From NCBI GenBank assembly GCA_000761475.1, contig JQNW01000003.1, positions 1-64,000 of the forward strand: a stretch of 64,000 nt of DNA, in the 5' to 3' direction. The stretch is from Chromohalobacter israelensis. GTDB lineage: Bacteria > Pseudomonadota > Gammaproteobacteria > Pseudomonadales > Halomonadaceae. The translations under genes and the position numbers were made by a program. This document shows positions 55,612 through 64,000 of this stretch, one piece after another. The notes beneath the pieces are model-generated. The model was not told the DNA's origin, did no database searches, and was given only the letters and a program-made list of their open reading frames with translations. Every line of letters begins with the position of its first letter. The stretch's first letter is position 1.

Positions 55612-56391
55612 ATGAATCAGAACGTGCGAGAGTCTTTTTCCGCGCTGATGGATAACGAAGGCGATGACCTGGAAATACGGCGTGCCTTGAAGGCGCTGCA
55701 GGGCTCGCCCGAGGAAGCCGATACATGGCGGCGTTACCATCTGGCGCGCAGCATGATGCAGCGCGATCGCGACGTGGATGTCACGACCGATCTCTCCGCC
55801 GGTATCATGGCGCGGCTGGCCGACGAGCCCGCGCCCCAGGAAGCGCCGGCGCCATCCACATCGCGCCGCGCCGCACCGTTTTCCTTCGCCGGTAGTGCCG
55901 CTGTCGCCGCGGCGGTATCCCTGATGGTCATCACCGGCGTTCAGGTCTACAACGCCAACGTACCGGGCGATGGCGAAGGCGCGGAGTTCGCCAGCAGCGA
56001 TGCGGCCACGGGGCAGGGAGGTGCGGATGCGCAGCGCGCCTCGCTGACCAGCGCTCCCTCGGGCGGCGCCATGGTGACGCCGGTCGGCATGGGGGGCGGT
56101 GCCTCGGGATTCTTGGCCTCTTCGGCAGGCACCGGGCCGGTCTTCCCGAGCCTGGCGCCGTCAGCGCCGGGCGGCCTCATGGAAGCGGGCATGGACTCGC
56201 CGCTGTTTGCCGACCCCGATCGCCAGTCCCAGCGCAGCGGCTATCAGTTCCAGCGTAGCGACTACGAGCAGGTGCTCATGTTGCAGGCGTATCTGAATCA
56301 GCATGCCGACCAGTTCGCGGGCGATGCATGGATGTCCAGCCGCAGCGTGTCGGGTGGCCCGGAAGCGTCCGAGAGGGCGAGCCAGCGCTGA
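55612..56391 (+). CDS. mucA: anti-sigma factor MucA/RseA
   Basis: This 259-residue single-pass membrane protein binds AlgU through its cytoplasmic part. The N-terminus (MNQNVRESFSALMDNEGDDLE and WRRYHLARSMMQ, about 1-50) is the RseA N-domain; one membrane segment follows (about 92-113). A long periplasmic region rich in Gly, Ala and Ser leads to a C-terminal block (RSDYEQVLMLQAYLNQHADQ) resembling the RseB-facing end. It is longer than Pseudomonas MucA (194 residues). The start ATG 55612 follows AGGGTGTAGG. No mucB follows it. Confidence 0.9.
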   Translation: MNQNVRESFSALMDNEGDDLEIRRALKALQGSPEEADTWRRYHLARSMMQRDRDVDVTTDLSAGIMARLADEPAPQEAPAPSTSRRAAPFSFAGSAAVAAAVSLMVITGVQVYNANVPGDGEGAEFASSDAATGQGGADAQRASLTSAPSGGAMVTPVGMGGGASGFLASSAGTGPVFPSLAPSAPGGLMEAGMDSPLFADPDRQSQRSGYQFQRSDYEQVLMLQAYLNQHADQFAGDAWMSSRSVSGGPEASERASQR

Positions 56392-56425
56392 TGCGCTGGA
56401 TGGCAAGGACACACGAATGACCCAT

Positions 56426-56462
56426 GGGGCGCGCCGCGGATTGCCGGGTGCGCCCTTTTATC
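56426..56462 (+). terminator. terminator after mucA
   Basis: GGGCGC pairs with GCGCCC across an inner GC-rich segment and runs into TTTTAT. It separates algU-mucA from mucD. Confidence 0.6.
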
Positions 56463-56557
56463 GTTCGGGTCGGGGCGTGCGTGTCATGGAGCGGTGCCAC
56501 GCCTCGGCCGGACCGGAGATGCGCTCGGCGCGACACGGGCGAATGGCAGTGTTCAGT

Positions 56558-56584
56558 GAACTCGTGTTGCGTTAGCGTATCAAT
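56558..56584 (+). promoter_or_regulatory. predicted AlgU promoter of mucD
   Basis: GAACTC (56558-56563) and TCAAT (56580-56584) are 16 bp apart, differing from the algU promoter in one base over both boxes. It lies about 120 bp before mucD. Confidence 0.65.
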
Positions 56585-56706
56585 GGAGTGTCGGCCGCGT
56601 CGCGGATATCGCGGTCGGCCATGGTAGGTCGGCGAGCCCCGCCGGCCATTGTCAATGCGACTCCTCGTTTGGTTAACGAGTCCACGCTTTGTATCAGGAG
56701 TCTTTG

Positions 56707-58143
56707 ATGAAATACATCGCCCGTCATACCACGCTCTGGTGTCTTGCCCTGCTGACGCTTTTCACCGCTCAGCTCGCCCAGGCACGCGACCTGCCGGACT
56801 TCACCCAACTGGTGAAGGATGCCGCCCCCGGGGTCGTCAACATCTCCACCACCAGTACCGTCGAATCCCGGGGCATGGCCGGGTCGCCGTTCGGCGGTCA
56901 GGACGTGCCCGAAATCTTCCGGCACTTCTTCGGCGATCAGATGCCGCCGATGATTCCCGGGGCGCCGGGCTACGGCGGCAGTGAAGAGCGCCACTCCCTC
57001 GGCTCCGGCTTCGTCATCAGCCGCGACGGCTACATCATGACCAACGCCCACGTGGTCGACGGTGCCGACGAGATCGTGGTGCGCCTCAACGACCGTCGCG
57101 AGCTCGAGGCCACGCTCGTGGGGGCCGACAAGAAAACCGACGTCGCCGTGCTCAAGGTCGATGCCGATGACTTGCCGGTACTCGAGATGGGAGACTCCGA
57201 CGCCCTGGAGGTCGGTGAATGGGTCGCCGCCATCGGCTCGCCCTTCGGCTTCGATCATTCGGTGACCTCGGGCATCGTCAGCGCCATCGATCGTACGCTG
57301 CCCAGCGACGCCTATGTGCCGTTCATCCAGACCGACGTGGCGATCAATCCCGGCAATTCCGGCGGTCCGCTGTTCAACCTCGATGGCGAGGTCGTGGGTA
57401 TCAACTCGCAGATCTATACCCGCAGTGGCGGCTTCATGGGGGTGTCCTTCGCCATTCCCATCAACGTGGCGATGGATATCGCCGATCAGTTGAAGGACTC
57501 CGGGCATGTCAATCGCGGCTGGCTCGGCGTGGTGATTCAGCCGGTATCCCGTGACCTGGCGGAATCCTTCGGGCTCGACGGTCCGCGCGGCGCGCTGATT
57601 TCCGATGTCACCGACGACAGCCCGGCAAGCCGTGCGGGACTCGAGGCGGGCGACGTGGTGCTGTCCGTCAACGACGATCGCGTCGAGGATTCCAGCTCAT
57701 TGCCGCGTCTGGTGGGGCGTGTCGCGCCGGGCGAGGACATCACGCTGACGGTGATGCGCGATGGCGAACGCCGCGATCTCGACGTGACCGTGGGCAGCTG
57801 GCCCGATGAGGGCAAGGCCGTGACGGGGACGTCGAAGAAGGACGACAGCCAGGTGCGGCTCGGCATCGCCATCAGCGATCTGGATGAGCCGATGCGCCGG
57901 CAACTGGACGTCGACAGCGGCGTGCTGGTGCGCCAGGTCGACCCGCGTGGTGCGGCCGCCGCCGCCGGCCTGTCACGCGGCGATGTCATCGTCAGCTTCA
58001 ACGGCCAGGACATCGAGGATACCGATGCCCTGATGGAGGCGGTGAAGGACGCGCCCACCGATCGTGCCGTGCCCGTGCGCATCGTGCGCGACGGCCAATC
58101 GTTGTTCGTGGCGCTGCGCCTGGAGACCGAAAAGCAGGAGTGA
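56707..58143 (+). CDS. mucD: periplasmic serine protease MucD/DegP
   Basis: This 478-residue periplasmic protease/chaperone degrades misfolded envelope proteins. A signal peptide (about 1-26, ending AQA) leads to the HtrA protease domain with the triad His (NAHVVDG, about 116), Asp (TDVAVLKV, about 146) and Ser (NPGNSGGPLFN, about 219), followed by two PDZ domains (about 265-360 and 385-470). The start ATG 56707 has AGGAG upstream. It is preceded by its own AlgU-type promoter, so it is a likely AlgU target. It corresponds to mucD of the alg cluster, and the place of mucB/mucC is empty. Confidence 0.95.
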   Translation: MKYIARHTTLWCLALLTLFTAQLAQARDLPDFTQLVKDAAPGVVNISTTSTVESRGMAGSPFGGQDVPEIFRHFFGDQMPPMIPGAPGYGGSEERHSLGSGFVISRDGYIMTNAHVVDGADEIVVRLNDRRELEATLVGADKKTDVAVLKVDADDLPVLEMGDSDALEVGEWVAAIGSPFGFDHSVTSGIVSAIDRTLPSDAYVPFIQTDVAINPGNSGGPLFNLDGEVVGINSQIYTRSGGFMGVSFAIPINVAMDIADQLKDSGHVNRGWLGVVIQPVSRDLAESFGLDGPRGALISDVTDDSPASRAGLEAGDVVLSVNDDRVEDSSSLPRLVGRVAPGEDITLTVMRDGERRDLDVTVGSWPDEGKAVTGTSKKDDSQVRLGIAISDLDEPMRRQLDVDSGVLVRQVDPRGAAAAAGLSRGDVIVSFNGQDIEDTDALMEAVKDAPTDRAVPVRIVRDGQSLFVALRLETEKQE

Positions 58144-58170
58144 CGCCCGCGGCAATGCTCACCACCTGAG

Positions 58171-58200
58171 GACGAGGCCCCGCCGAAGCGGGGCCTCGTC
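58171..58200 (+). terminator. hairpin after mucD
   Basis: A strong 13-bp stem (GACGAGGCCCCGC with GCGGGGCCTCGTC around CGAA) lies 28 bp after the mucD stop. The T-tract is weak (GTGT), so it may be a partial terminator. Confidence 0.6.
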
Positions 58201-58349
58201 GTGTCCGGCAACGCGTCGATCGCACGCGCTTGCTGTCCATGTCAGGTGCATGCCGGTACAATGCCTTTCATTCGAATGCCCGTCGGTCCGCGTACGCTTG
58301 CCTCGCGGTATGCTTGGCCGGATCGTGTTTCTGACTCAGGTAGGACTTG

Positions 58350-60170
<1,821 letters not shown>

Positions 60171-60181
60171 GAATCGTAGCC

Positions 60182-60985
60182 ATGGATTTTTCGTTGTTGC
60201 TGGTGCTGGCCGTGGCCATCACCGGCATTGTCTGGCTGTTGGATATCGTATGGTGGCGGCGTGCGCGCCGCGCCCGGTTGGCCACGGCCGAGTCGCAGGT
60301 CGACGGTGAGCTGGATGCCGCGACCCGCGGCAAGCTGGCCAAGGAACCCTGGCCGGTGGATTATGCGCGCTCCTTCTTTCCGGTGCTGTTGATCGTGCTG
60401 GTGCTGCGCAGCTTCGTGGTCGAGCCGTTTCAGATTCCTTCCGGCTCGATGCGTCCCACGCTCAAGGTCGGTGACTTCATCCTGGTCAACAAGTTCACCT
60501 ACGGGCTGCGGTTGCCGGTGATCAACACGGAAATCCTCGACCTCGGCGAGCCGGAACGCGGCGACATCATGGTGTTCCGTTTTCCGGACGACCCTTCGGT
60601 CAACTTCATCAAGCGCGTGGTCGGCCTGCCGGGCGATCGCATTCGCTACGAAGACAAGCAGCTTTACGTCAACGGCCAGCCAGTCGCCAAGTCGGTGACC
60701 GACGACGACGCCGATGACGCGCCCGGCGAGCGGCAATTCGAGGAACGCCTGGGGGATGTCGCCCATGCCATCTACAACAATCCGCAGGACCCCGGCCCGC
60801 AGATGCGCGAGGTCGTGGTGCCGGACGGGCAGTACTTCATGATGGGCGACAACCGCGACCATTCCAACGACAGCCGCTACTGGGGCTTCGTGCCGGAAGA
60901 GAACATCGTGGGCGAGGCCTTTGCCGTGTGGATGCACTGGGATGGCGGTTTGCCGAGTTTCTCCAGTGTCAGGCTCCTCGAATGA
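60182..60985 (+). CDS. lepB: signal peptidase I
   Basis: This 267-residue inner-membrane protease removes signal peptides from exported proteins. Two N-terminal membrane segments (about 3-22 and 64-80) precede the catalytic Ser S89 (PSGSMRPTL) and Lys K144 (NFIKRVVGLPGD); MGDNRDHSNDSRYWG is box E. The length is shorter than in E. coli (324) but normal for this group. It stands between lepA and rnc. The usual DUF4845 gene is missing downstream and replaced by a short repeat-rich gap. Confidence 0.96.
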   Translation: MDFSLLLVLAVAITGIVWLLDIVWWRRARRARLATAESQVDGELDAATRGKLAKEPWPVDYARSFFPVLLIVLVLRSFVVEPFQIPSGSMRPTLKVGDFILVNKFTYGLRLPVINTEILDLGEPERGDIMVFRFPDDPSVNFIKRVVGLPGDRIRYEDKQLYVNGQPVAKSVTDDDADDAPGERQFEERLGDVAHAIYNNPQDPGPQMREVVVPDGQYFMMGDNRDHSNDSRYWGFVPEENIVGEAFAVWMHWDGGLPSFSSVRLLE

Positions 60986-61031
60986 CCCGGACTCTCGAAT
61001 GACTCATACTGACGTTCGCATGACCCATACT
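60978..61031. repeat. three 16-bp direct repeats between lepB and rnc
   Basis: Three copies of TCGAATGACYCATACT stand at 60978-60993, 60995-61010 and 61016-61031, matching each other at 13-14 of 16 bases. The first overlaps the end of lepB. Start-to-start distances are 17 and 21 bp. The purpose is unknown; a protein or RNA binding site is possible. Confidence 0.7.
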
Positions 61032-61034
61032 AGG

Positions 61035-61051
61035 GGAGAGCGACGCTCTCC
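61035..61051 (+). promoter_or_regulatory. hairpin in the rnc leader
   Basis: GGAGAGC and GCTCTCC form a 7-bp stem around GAC, about 37 nt before the rnc start. E. coli rnc mRNA is cut by RNase III at leader stem-loops; this stem is short for that. Confidence 0.4.
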
Positions 61052-61087
61052 GACGCGTTATCAAGAACAGATGAAAAAGGCAGTTCC

Positions 61088-61780
61088 GTGAGTAGCCCTT
61101 TGCAAGCCCTCAGTCGACGGATCGGTTACCAGTTTCGCGATACCTCGCGACTGGAATTGGCGCTGACCCACCGTAGCTACGGGGGCAAGAACAATGAGCG
61201 TCTGGAGTTTCTAGGTGACTCGATCGTCAATTTCGTGATCGGCGAGGCGTTGTTTCAACGCTTCCCCCAGGCCCGCGAGGGTCAGTTGTCGCGCCTGCGC
61301 GCGCGCCTGGTCAAGGGGCAGACCCTGGCCGAGCTGGCGCGCGAGTTCGAACTGGGCGAGTGCCTGCGCCTGGGGTCCGGCGAGATGAAGAGCGGCGGAT
61401 ACCGCCGCGATTCCATCCTCGCCGATGGCGTGGAAGCGCTGATCGGCGCCATCTATCTCGATGCCGGGATGGACGTCGCCAAGGCCCGTGTCCTCTCCTG
61501 GTATGCCACCCGCCTGGAGGCGATCGACCTGCAGGACAACCAGAAGGATCCCAAGACGCGCCTGCAGGAATTCCTGCAGTCGCGCCAGGCGGCGCTGCCC
61601 CGTTACGAGGTCGTGTCGGTCGAGGGCGAGGCGCACGCGCAAGTCTTTACCATCGAGTGTCACGTCGAGATGCTCGAGGATCATACGCTGGGTGTCGGCT
61701 CCAGCCGCCGTCACGCCGAGCAGCAGGCCGCCGAAAAGGCGCTTGAAACTCTCGAACCTTCCCGGGGCAAGCACGCATGA
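61088..61780 (+). CDS. rnc: ribonuclease III
   Basis: This 230-residue double-strand-specific RNase processes rRNA and some mRNAs. The catalytic domain has [12 protein letters not shown] (residues 36-47) with metal-binding Glu and Asp, [13 protein letters not shown], and a C-terminal double-stranded RNA-binding domain from about 155 ([11 protein letters not shown]). Length is normal (E. coli 226). The start is GTG 61088. It overlaps era by 4 bp. Confidence 0.96.
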   Translation: MSSPLQALSRRIGYQFRDTSRLELALTHRSYGGKNNERLEFLGDSIVNFVIGEALFQRFPQAREGQLSRLRARLVKGQTLAELAREFELGECLRLGSGEMKSGGYRRDSILADGVEALIGAIYLDAGMDVAKARVLSWYATRLEAIDLQDNQKDPKTRLQEFLQSRQAALPRYEVVSVEGEAHAQVFTIECHVEMLEDHTLGVGSSRRHAEQQAAEKALETLEPSRGKHA

Positions 61781-62676
61781 CGCAACACTGTGGTTTCGTG
61801 GCCATCGTCGGTCGCCCCAACGTCGGTAAATCGACGTTGATGAACCGGATACTCGGTCAGAAAATCTCCATCACCTCGCGGCGGCCGCAGACCACGCGTC
61901 ACCAGGTGATGGGCATCAAGACCGAGGGGGAGACCCAGTTCATCTACGTCGATACGCCGGGGATGCACATCCAGACCCGCGATCGCAACAAGGCGATCAA
62001 CCGCTTCATGAACCAGGCGGCCACGCATGCCCTGCGCGATATCGACTGCGTGATCTTCATCGTCGACCGCACCAAGTGGACCGCGGAAGACGACGTGGTG
62101 CTGGAAAAGCTCGGCCAGGTCCCCGCGCCGGTGATCCTGGCCGTCAACAAGGTCGATTGGCTCGAGGACAAGAGCAGCCTGCTGCCGTGGCTGGACAGCA
62201 TCAGCCGCAAGCGCGAGTTCGCCGCCGTGGTGCCCATCTCGGCCAAGCACGGCACCAACGTGCCGGAGCTCGAGGCCGAGATCGCCCAGCGCCTGCCGGA
62301 GAGCGTGCACTATTTCCCGGAAGACCAGATCACCGACAAGAGCCAGCGCTTCCTGGCCGCCGAGCTGGTGCGCGAGAAGGTCATGCGCCAGCTCGGTGAC
62401 GAGCTGCCGTACCAGATGACCGTCGAGATCGAGGAATTCAAGGACGACGGCAAGACGCTGCACATCAGCGCGCTGATCATGGTCGAGCGGCCGGGCCAGA
62501 AGAAGATCCTGATCGGGGAGCGCGGCGAGCGCATCAAGAGCATCGGACGCGAGGCCCGCCTGGAGATGGAGCGCGCCTTCGACGCCAAGGTCATGCTCAA
62601 CCTGTGGGTGAAGGTCAAGCGTGGCTGGTCCGACGACGACCGTGCCCTGAAGAGCCTCGGCTACGATCTCGACTGA
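61777..62676 (+). CDS. era: GTPase Era
   Basis: This 299-residue essential GTPase binds 16S rRNA and helps mature the 30S subunit. It shows GRPNVGKST (12-20), [19 protein letters not shown] (G4) and SAKHG, followed by a KH domain with [20 protein letters not shown]. It is coupled to rnc (ATGA overlap) and precedes recO. Confidence 0.96.
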   Translation: MTQHCGFVAIVGRPNVGKSTLMNRILGQKISITSRRPQTTRHQVMGIKTEGETQFIYVDTPGMHIQTRDRNKAINRFMNQAATHALRDIDCVIFIVDRTKWTAEDDVVLEKLGQVPAPVILAVNKVDWLEDKSSLLPWLDSISRKREFAAVVPISAKHGTNVPELEAEIAQRLPESVHYFPEDQITDKSQRFLAAELVREKVMRQLGDELPYQMTVEIEEFKDDGKTLHISALIMVERPGQKKILIGERGERIKSIGREARLEMERAFDAKVMLNLWVKVKRGWSDDDRALKSLGYDLD

Positions 62677-62706
62677 TTGCGCCCACCACGGCGCGGAGAT
62701 GCCGCG

Positions 62707-63411
62707 ATGACGCCCGAACCGGCCTTTTTGCTGCACAAGCGTGCCTACCGCGAGACCAGTGCCATCGTCGAGCTGCTGACCCTCGGCCAGGGACGCGTGC
62801 GTGCCGTGGCCCAGGGCGTGCAACGCGGTGGCAGCAAGGCGCGCGGTATCCTGCAGCCGTTCTCGCCGTTGCATGTCACCTGGAGCGGCAACGGCGACCT
62901 CAAGCGCCTGCGCCTGCTCGAAAGCCAGGGAAGTGCGGCCCTGCTGGCCGGCGAGGGCCTGCTCTGCGGCGTCTATGCCAACGAACTCCTGGCGCGTACG
63001 CTGCCGCTGGAATACCCGGCGGGCGAGGTGTTCTCGCTGTACGCGCTGACCCTCGAGGCACTGCCATCCCCGGCCAAGCGTGCCGGTGCGTTGAGACGCC
63101 TGGAGATCACCCTGCTCGAGACCCTGGATGCCGCCCCGCGCTTCGTCGACGAGCAGGAGGGGCCGCTGGATGCCTTCACCCATTACCGCTACCATCCCGA
63201 CCAGCGCTGTTTCCGCGCGGTGCCCGCCGGCAATGGCGGTATCGACGGGCGAAGCCTCAAGTGGCTGGCGCGGGGCGACTGGGAAGAACCCGGCCTGGCG
63301 GGCGTTGCCAAGCAGGTCACCCGGGCGGCCCTGGCGCCGTTGCTGGGCGAGCGTCCGCTGCGCTCGCGGGAGTTGATGCGTCGGCTGGCCGAGCGTCGAC
63401 GCGCTCACTAG
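62707..63411 (+). CDS. recO: DNA repair protein RecO
   Basis: This 234-residue protein helps RecR load RecA at gaps. The N-terminal OB-fold ([21 protein letters not shown] then [11 protein letters not shown]) is typical, as is the helical middle with [13 protein letters not shown]. The start 62707 has GGAG eight bases upstream; a TTG at 62677 would add 10 unlike residues. It follows era by 30 bp and precedes pdxJ. Confidence 0.93.
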   Translation: MTPEPAFLLHKRAYRETSAIVELLTLGQGRVRAVAQGVQRGGSKARGILQPFSPLHVTWSGNGDLKRLRLLESQGSAALLAGEGLLCGVYANELLARTLPLEYPAGEVFSLYALTLEALPSPAKRAGALRRLEITLLETLDAAPRFVDEQEGPLDAFTHYRYHPDQRCFRAVPAGNGGIDGRSLKWLARGDWEEPGLAGVAKQVTRAALAPLLGERPLRSRELMRRLAERRRAH

Positions 63412-63475
63412 GCTCTGCTCCAGATCTGAACCTCACACCTCCACCGTTCCACCCTTCATTGCCGAGGAATCCGTC

Positions 63476-64000
63476 ATGCATCCGCCACGTATCCTGTTGG
63501 GCGTCAACATCGACCACATCGCCACGCTGCGTCAGGCACGCGGCACGCGTTACCCCGATCCCGTGCAGGCGGCCATGCTGGCCGAGGAGGCCGGTGCCGA
63601 CGGCATCACGCTGCACCTGCGCGAGGACCGCCGCCACATCCAGGAGCGTGACGTGCGCGTGCTCGCCGAGACGCTGGCGACGCGCATGAACCTGGAAATG
63701 GCGGTCACCGAGGAAATGATCGCCTTCGCCGAGACGCTGCGTCCCGCCAACGTCTGCCTGGTGCCGGAGAAGCGCGAGGAACTGACCACCGAGGGCGGGC
63801 TCGATGTCGTCGGGGCCTGCGAGCGCGTGGGCGACGCCTGCCGGCGTCTGGCCGCGGCGGGCTGCGAGGTATCGCTGTTCATCGACCCGGAACCCGCGCA
63901 GATCCAGGCCGCGTACGAGCTGGGAGCGCCGACCGTCGAGCTGCATACCGGGGCGTATGCCGAGGCCAGCGGCGATGCCCAGCGCGTCGAGTACCAGCGC
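63476..64000 (+). CDS. pdxJ: pyridoxine 5'-phosphate synthase (5' part)
   Basis: The first 175 codons of a gene cut by the window end are present (family length about 245). PdxJ condenses 1-deoxyxylulose-5-phosphate and aminoacetone-3-phosphate to pyridoxine phosphate. [34 protein letters not shown] and [11 protein letters not shown] are diagnostic. It follows recO by 64 bp, the usual rnc-era-recO-pdxJ order. Confidence 0.96.
   Translation, partial: MHPPRILLGVNIDHIATLRQARGTRYPDPVQAAMLAEEAGADGITLHLREDRRHIQERDVRVLAETLATRMNLEMAVTEEMIAFAETLRPANVCLVPEKREELTTEGGLDVVGACERVGDACRRLAAAGCEVSLFIDPEPAQIQAAYELGAPTVELHTGAYAEASGDAQRVEYQR

Larger units (their letters stand above)
56392..56706. other. mucA-mucD intergenic region
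   Basis: This 315-bp gap lies where mucB and mucC stand in Pseudomonas. It holds a hairpin terminator (56426-56462) and an AlgU-type promoter (56558-56584). No gene is seen; open frames have no recognisable similarity or ribosome site. Confidence 0.65.

Overview
The window reads as part of the chromosome of a GC-rich gammaproteobacterium, most likely a halophile of the Halomonas/Chromohalobacter type. This is inferred from three things: housekeeping gene order that closely follows the Pseudomonas order I know (comEC-lpxK-ycaR-kdsB-ptp-murB-rne-rluC-HAD-sppA-yceF-yceD-rpmF-plsX-fabD-fabG-acpP-fabF-pabC-mltG-tmk-holB-pilZ-tatD, then etf genes), strong GC bias at third codon positions, and several acidic secreted proteins. 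No rRNA, tRNA, CRISPR array or prophage is seen.

Layout. 1-2.5 kb: two insertion sequences. An IS30-family element lies at the window edge. An IS481-family element with a 6-bp target duplication has landed between a porin gene and its terminator. 2.5-8.2 kb: accessory genes, namely the porin, three small envelope proteins, a Tus-like replication-terminus protein and the agmatine-to-putrescine pair aguA-aguB. 8.4-18.7 kb: envelope assembly (lolC-lolD, DUF2062 protein, comEC, msbA-lpxK-ycaR-kdsB-ptp-murB). 18.8-26.4 kb: rne with a long leader, divergent rluC, HAD phosphatase, sppA, yceF. 26.5-37.2 kb: yceD-rpmF-plsX-fabD-fabG, acpP, then fabF through tatD and a DUF1285 gene. 37.2-43.2 kb: a UvrD-like helicase, then ETF-quinone oxidoreductase divergent from etfBA, with a PsrA-type operator between them.

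43.3-48.5 kb: a six-gene TonB2-type energy-transduction operon (DUF3450, ttpC, exbB, exbD, tonB, TPR protein) behind a Fur-like box. 48.5-54.4 kb: xthA with a small basic protein gene, rhlB, dinG and a DAHP synthase. 54.5-58.2 kb: the envelope-stress locus algU-mucA-mucD, with matching AlgU-type promoters before algU and mucD and no mucB. 58.3-64 kb: lepA-lepB-rnc-era-recO-pdxJ (pdxJ cut by the window end).

The genes form functional blocks: lipid A, KDO and lipoprotein export; fatty-acid and phospholipid synthesis; electron transfer from acyl-CoA oxidation; TonB energisation; sigma-E stress response; and RNA processing (RNase E, RhlB, RNase III). I found no clearly undescribed multi-gene system. 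The best leads are regulatory or architectural: the Tus-like gene with a repeated motif upstream, the PsrA-like operator, the matched AlgU promoters with mucB missing, the leaderless yceD start, a triple 16-bp repeat before rnc, and the IS481 element that takes its stop codon from the target.
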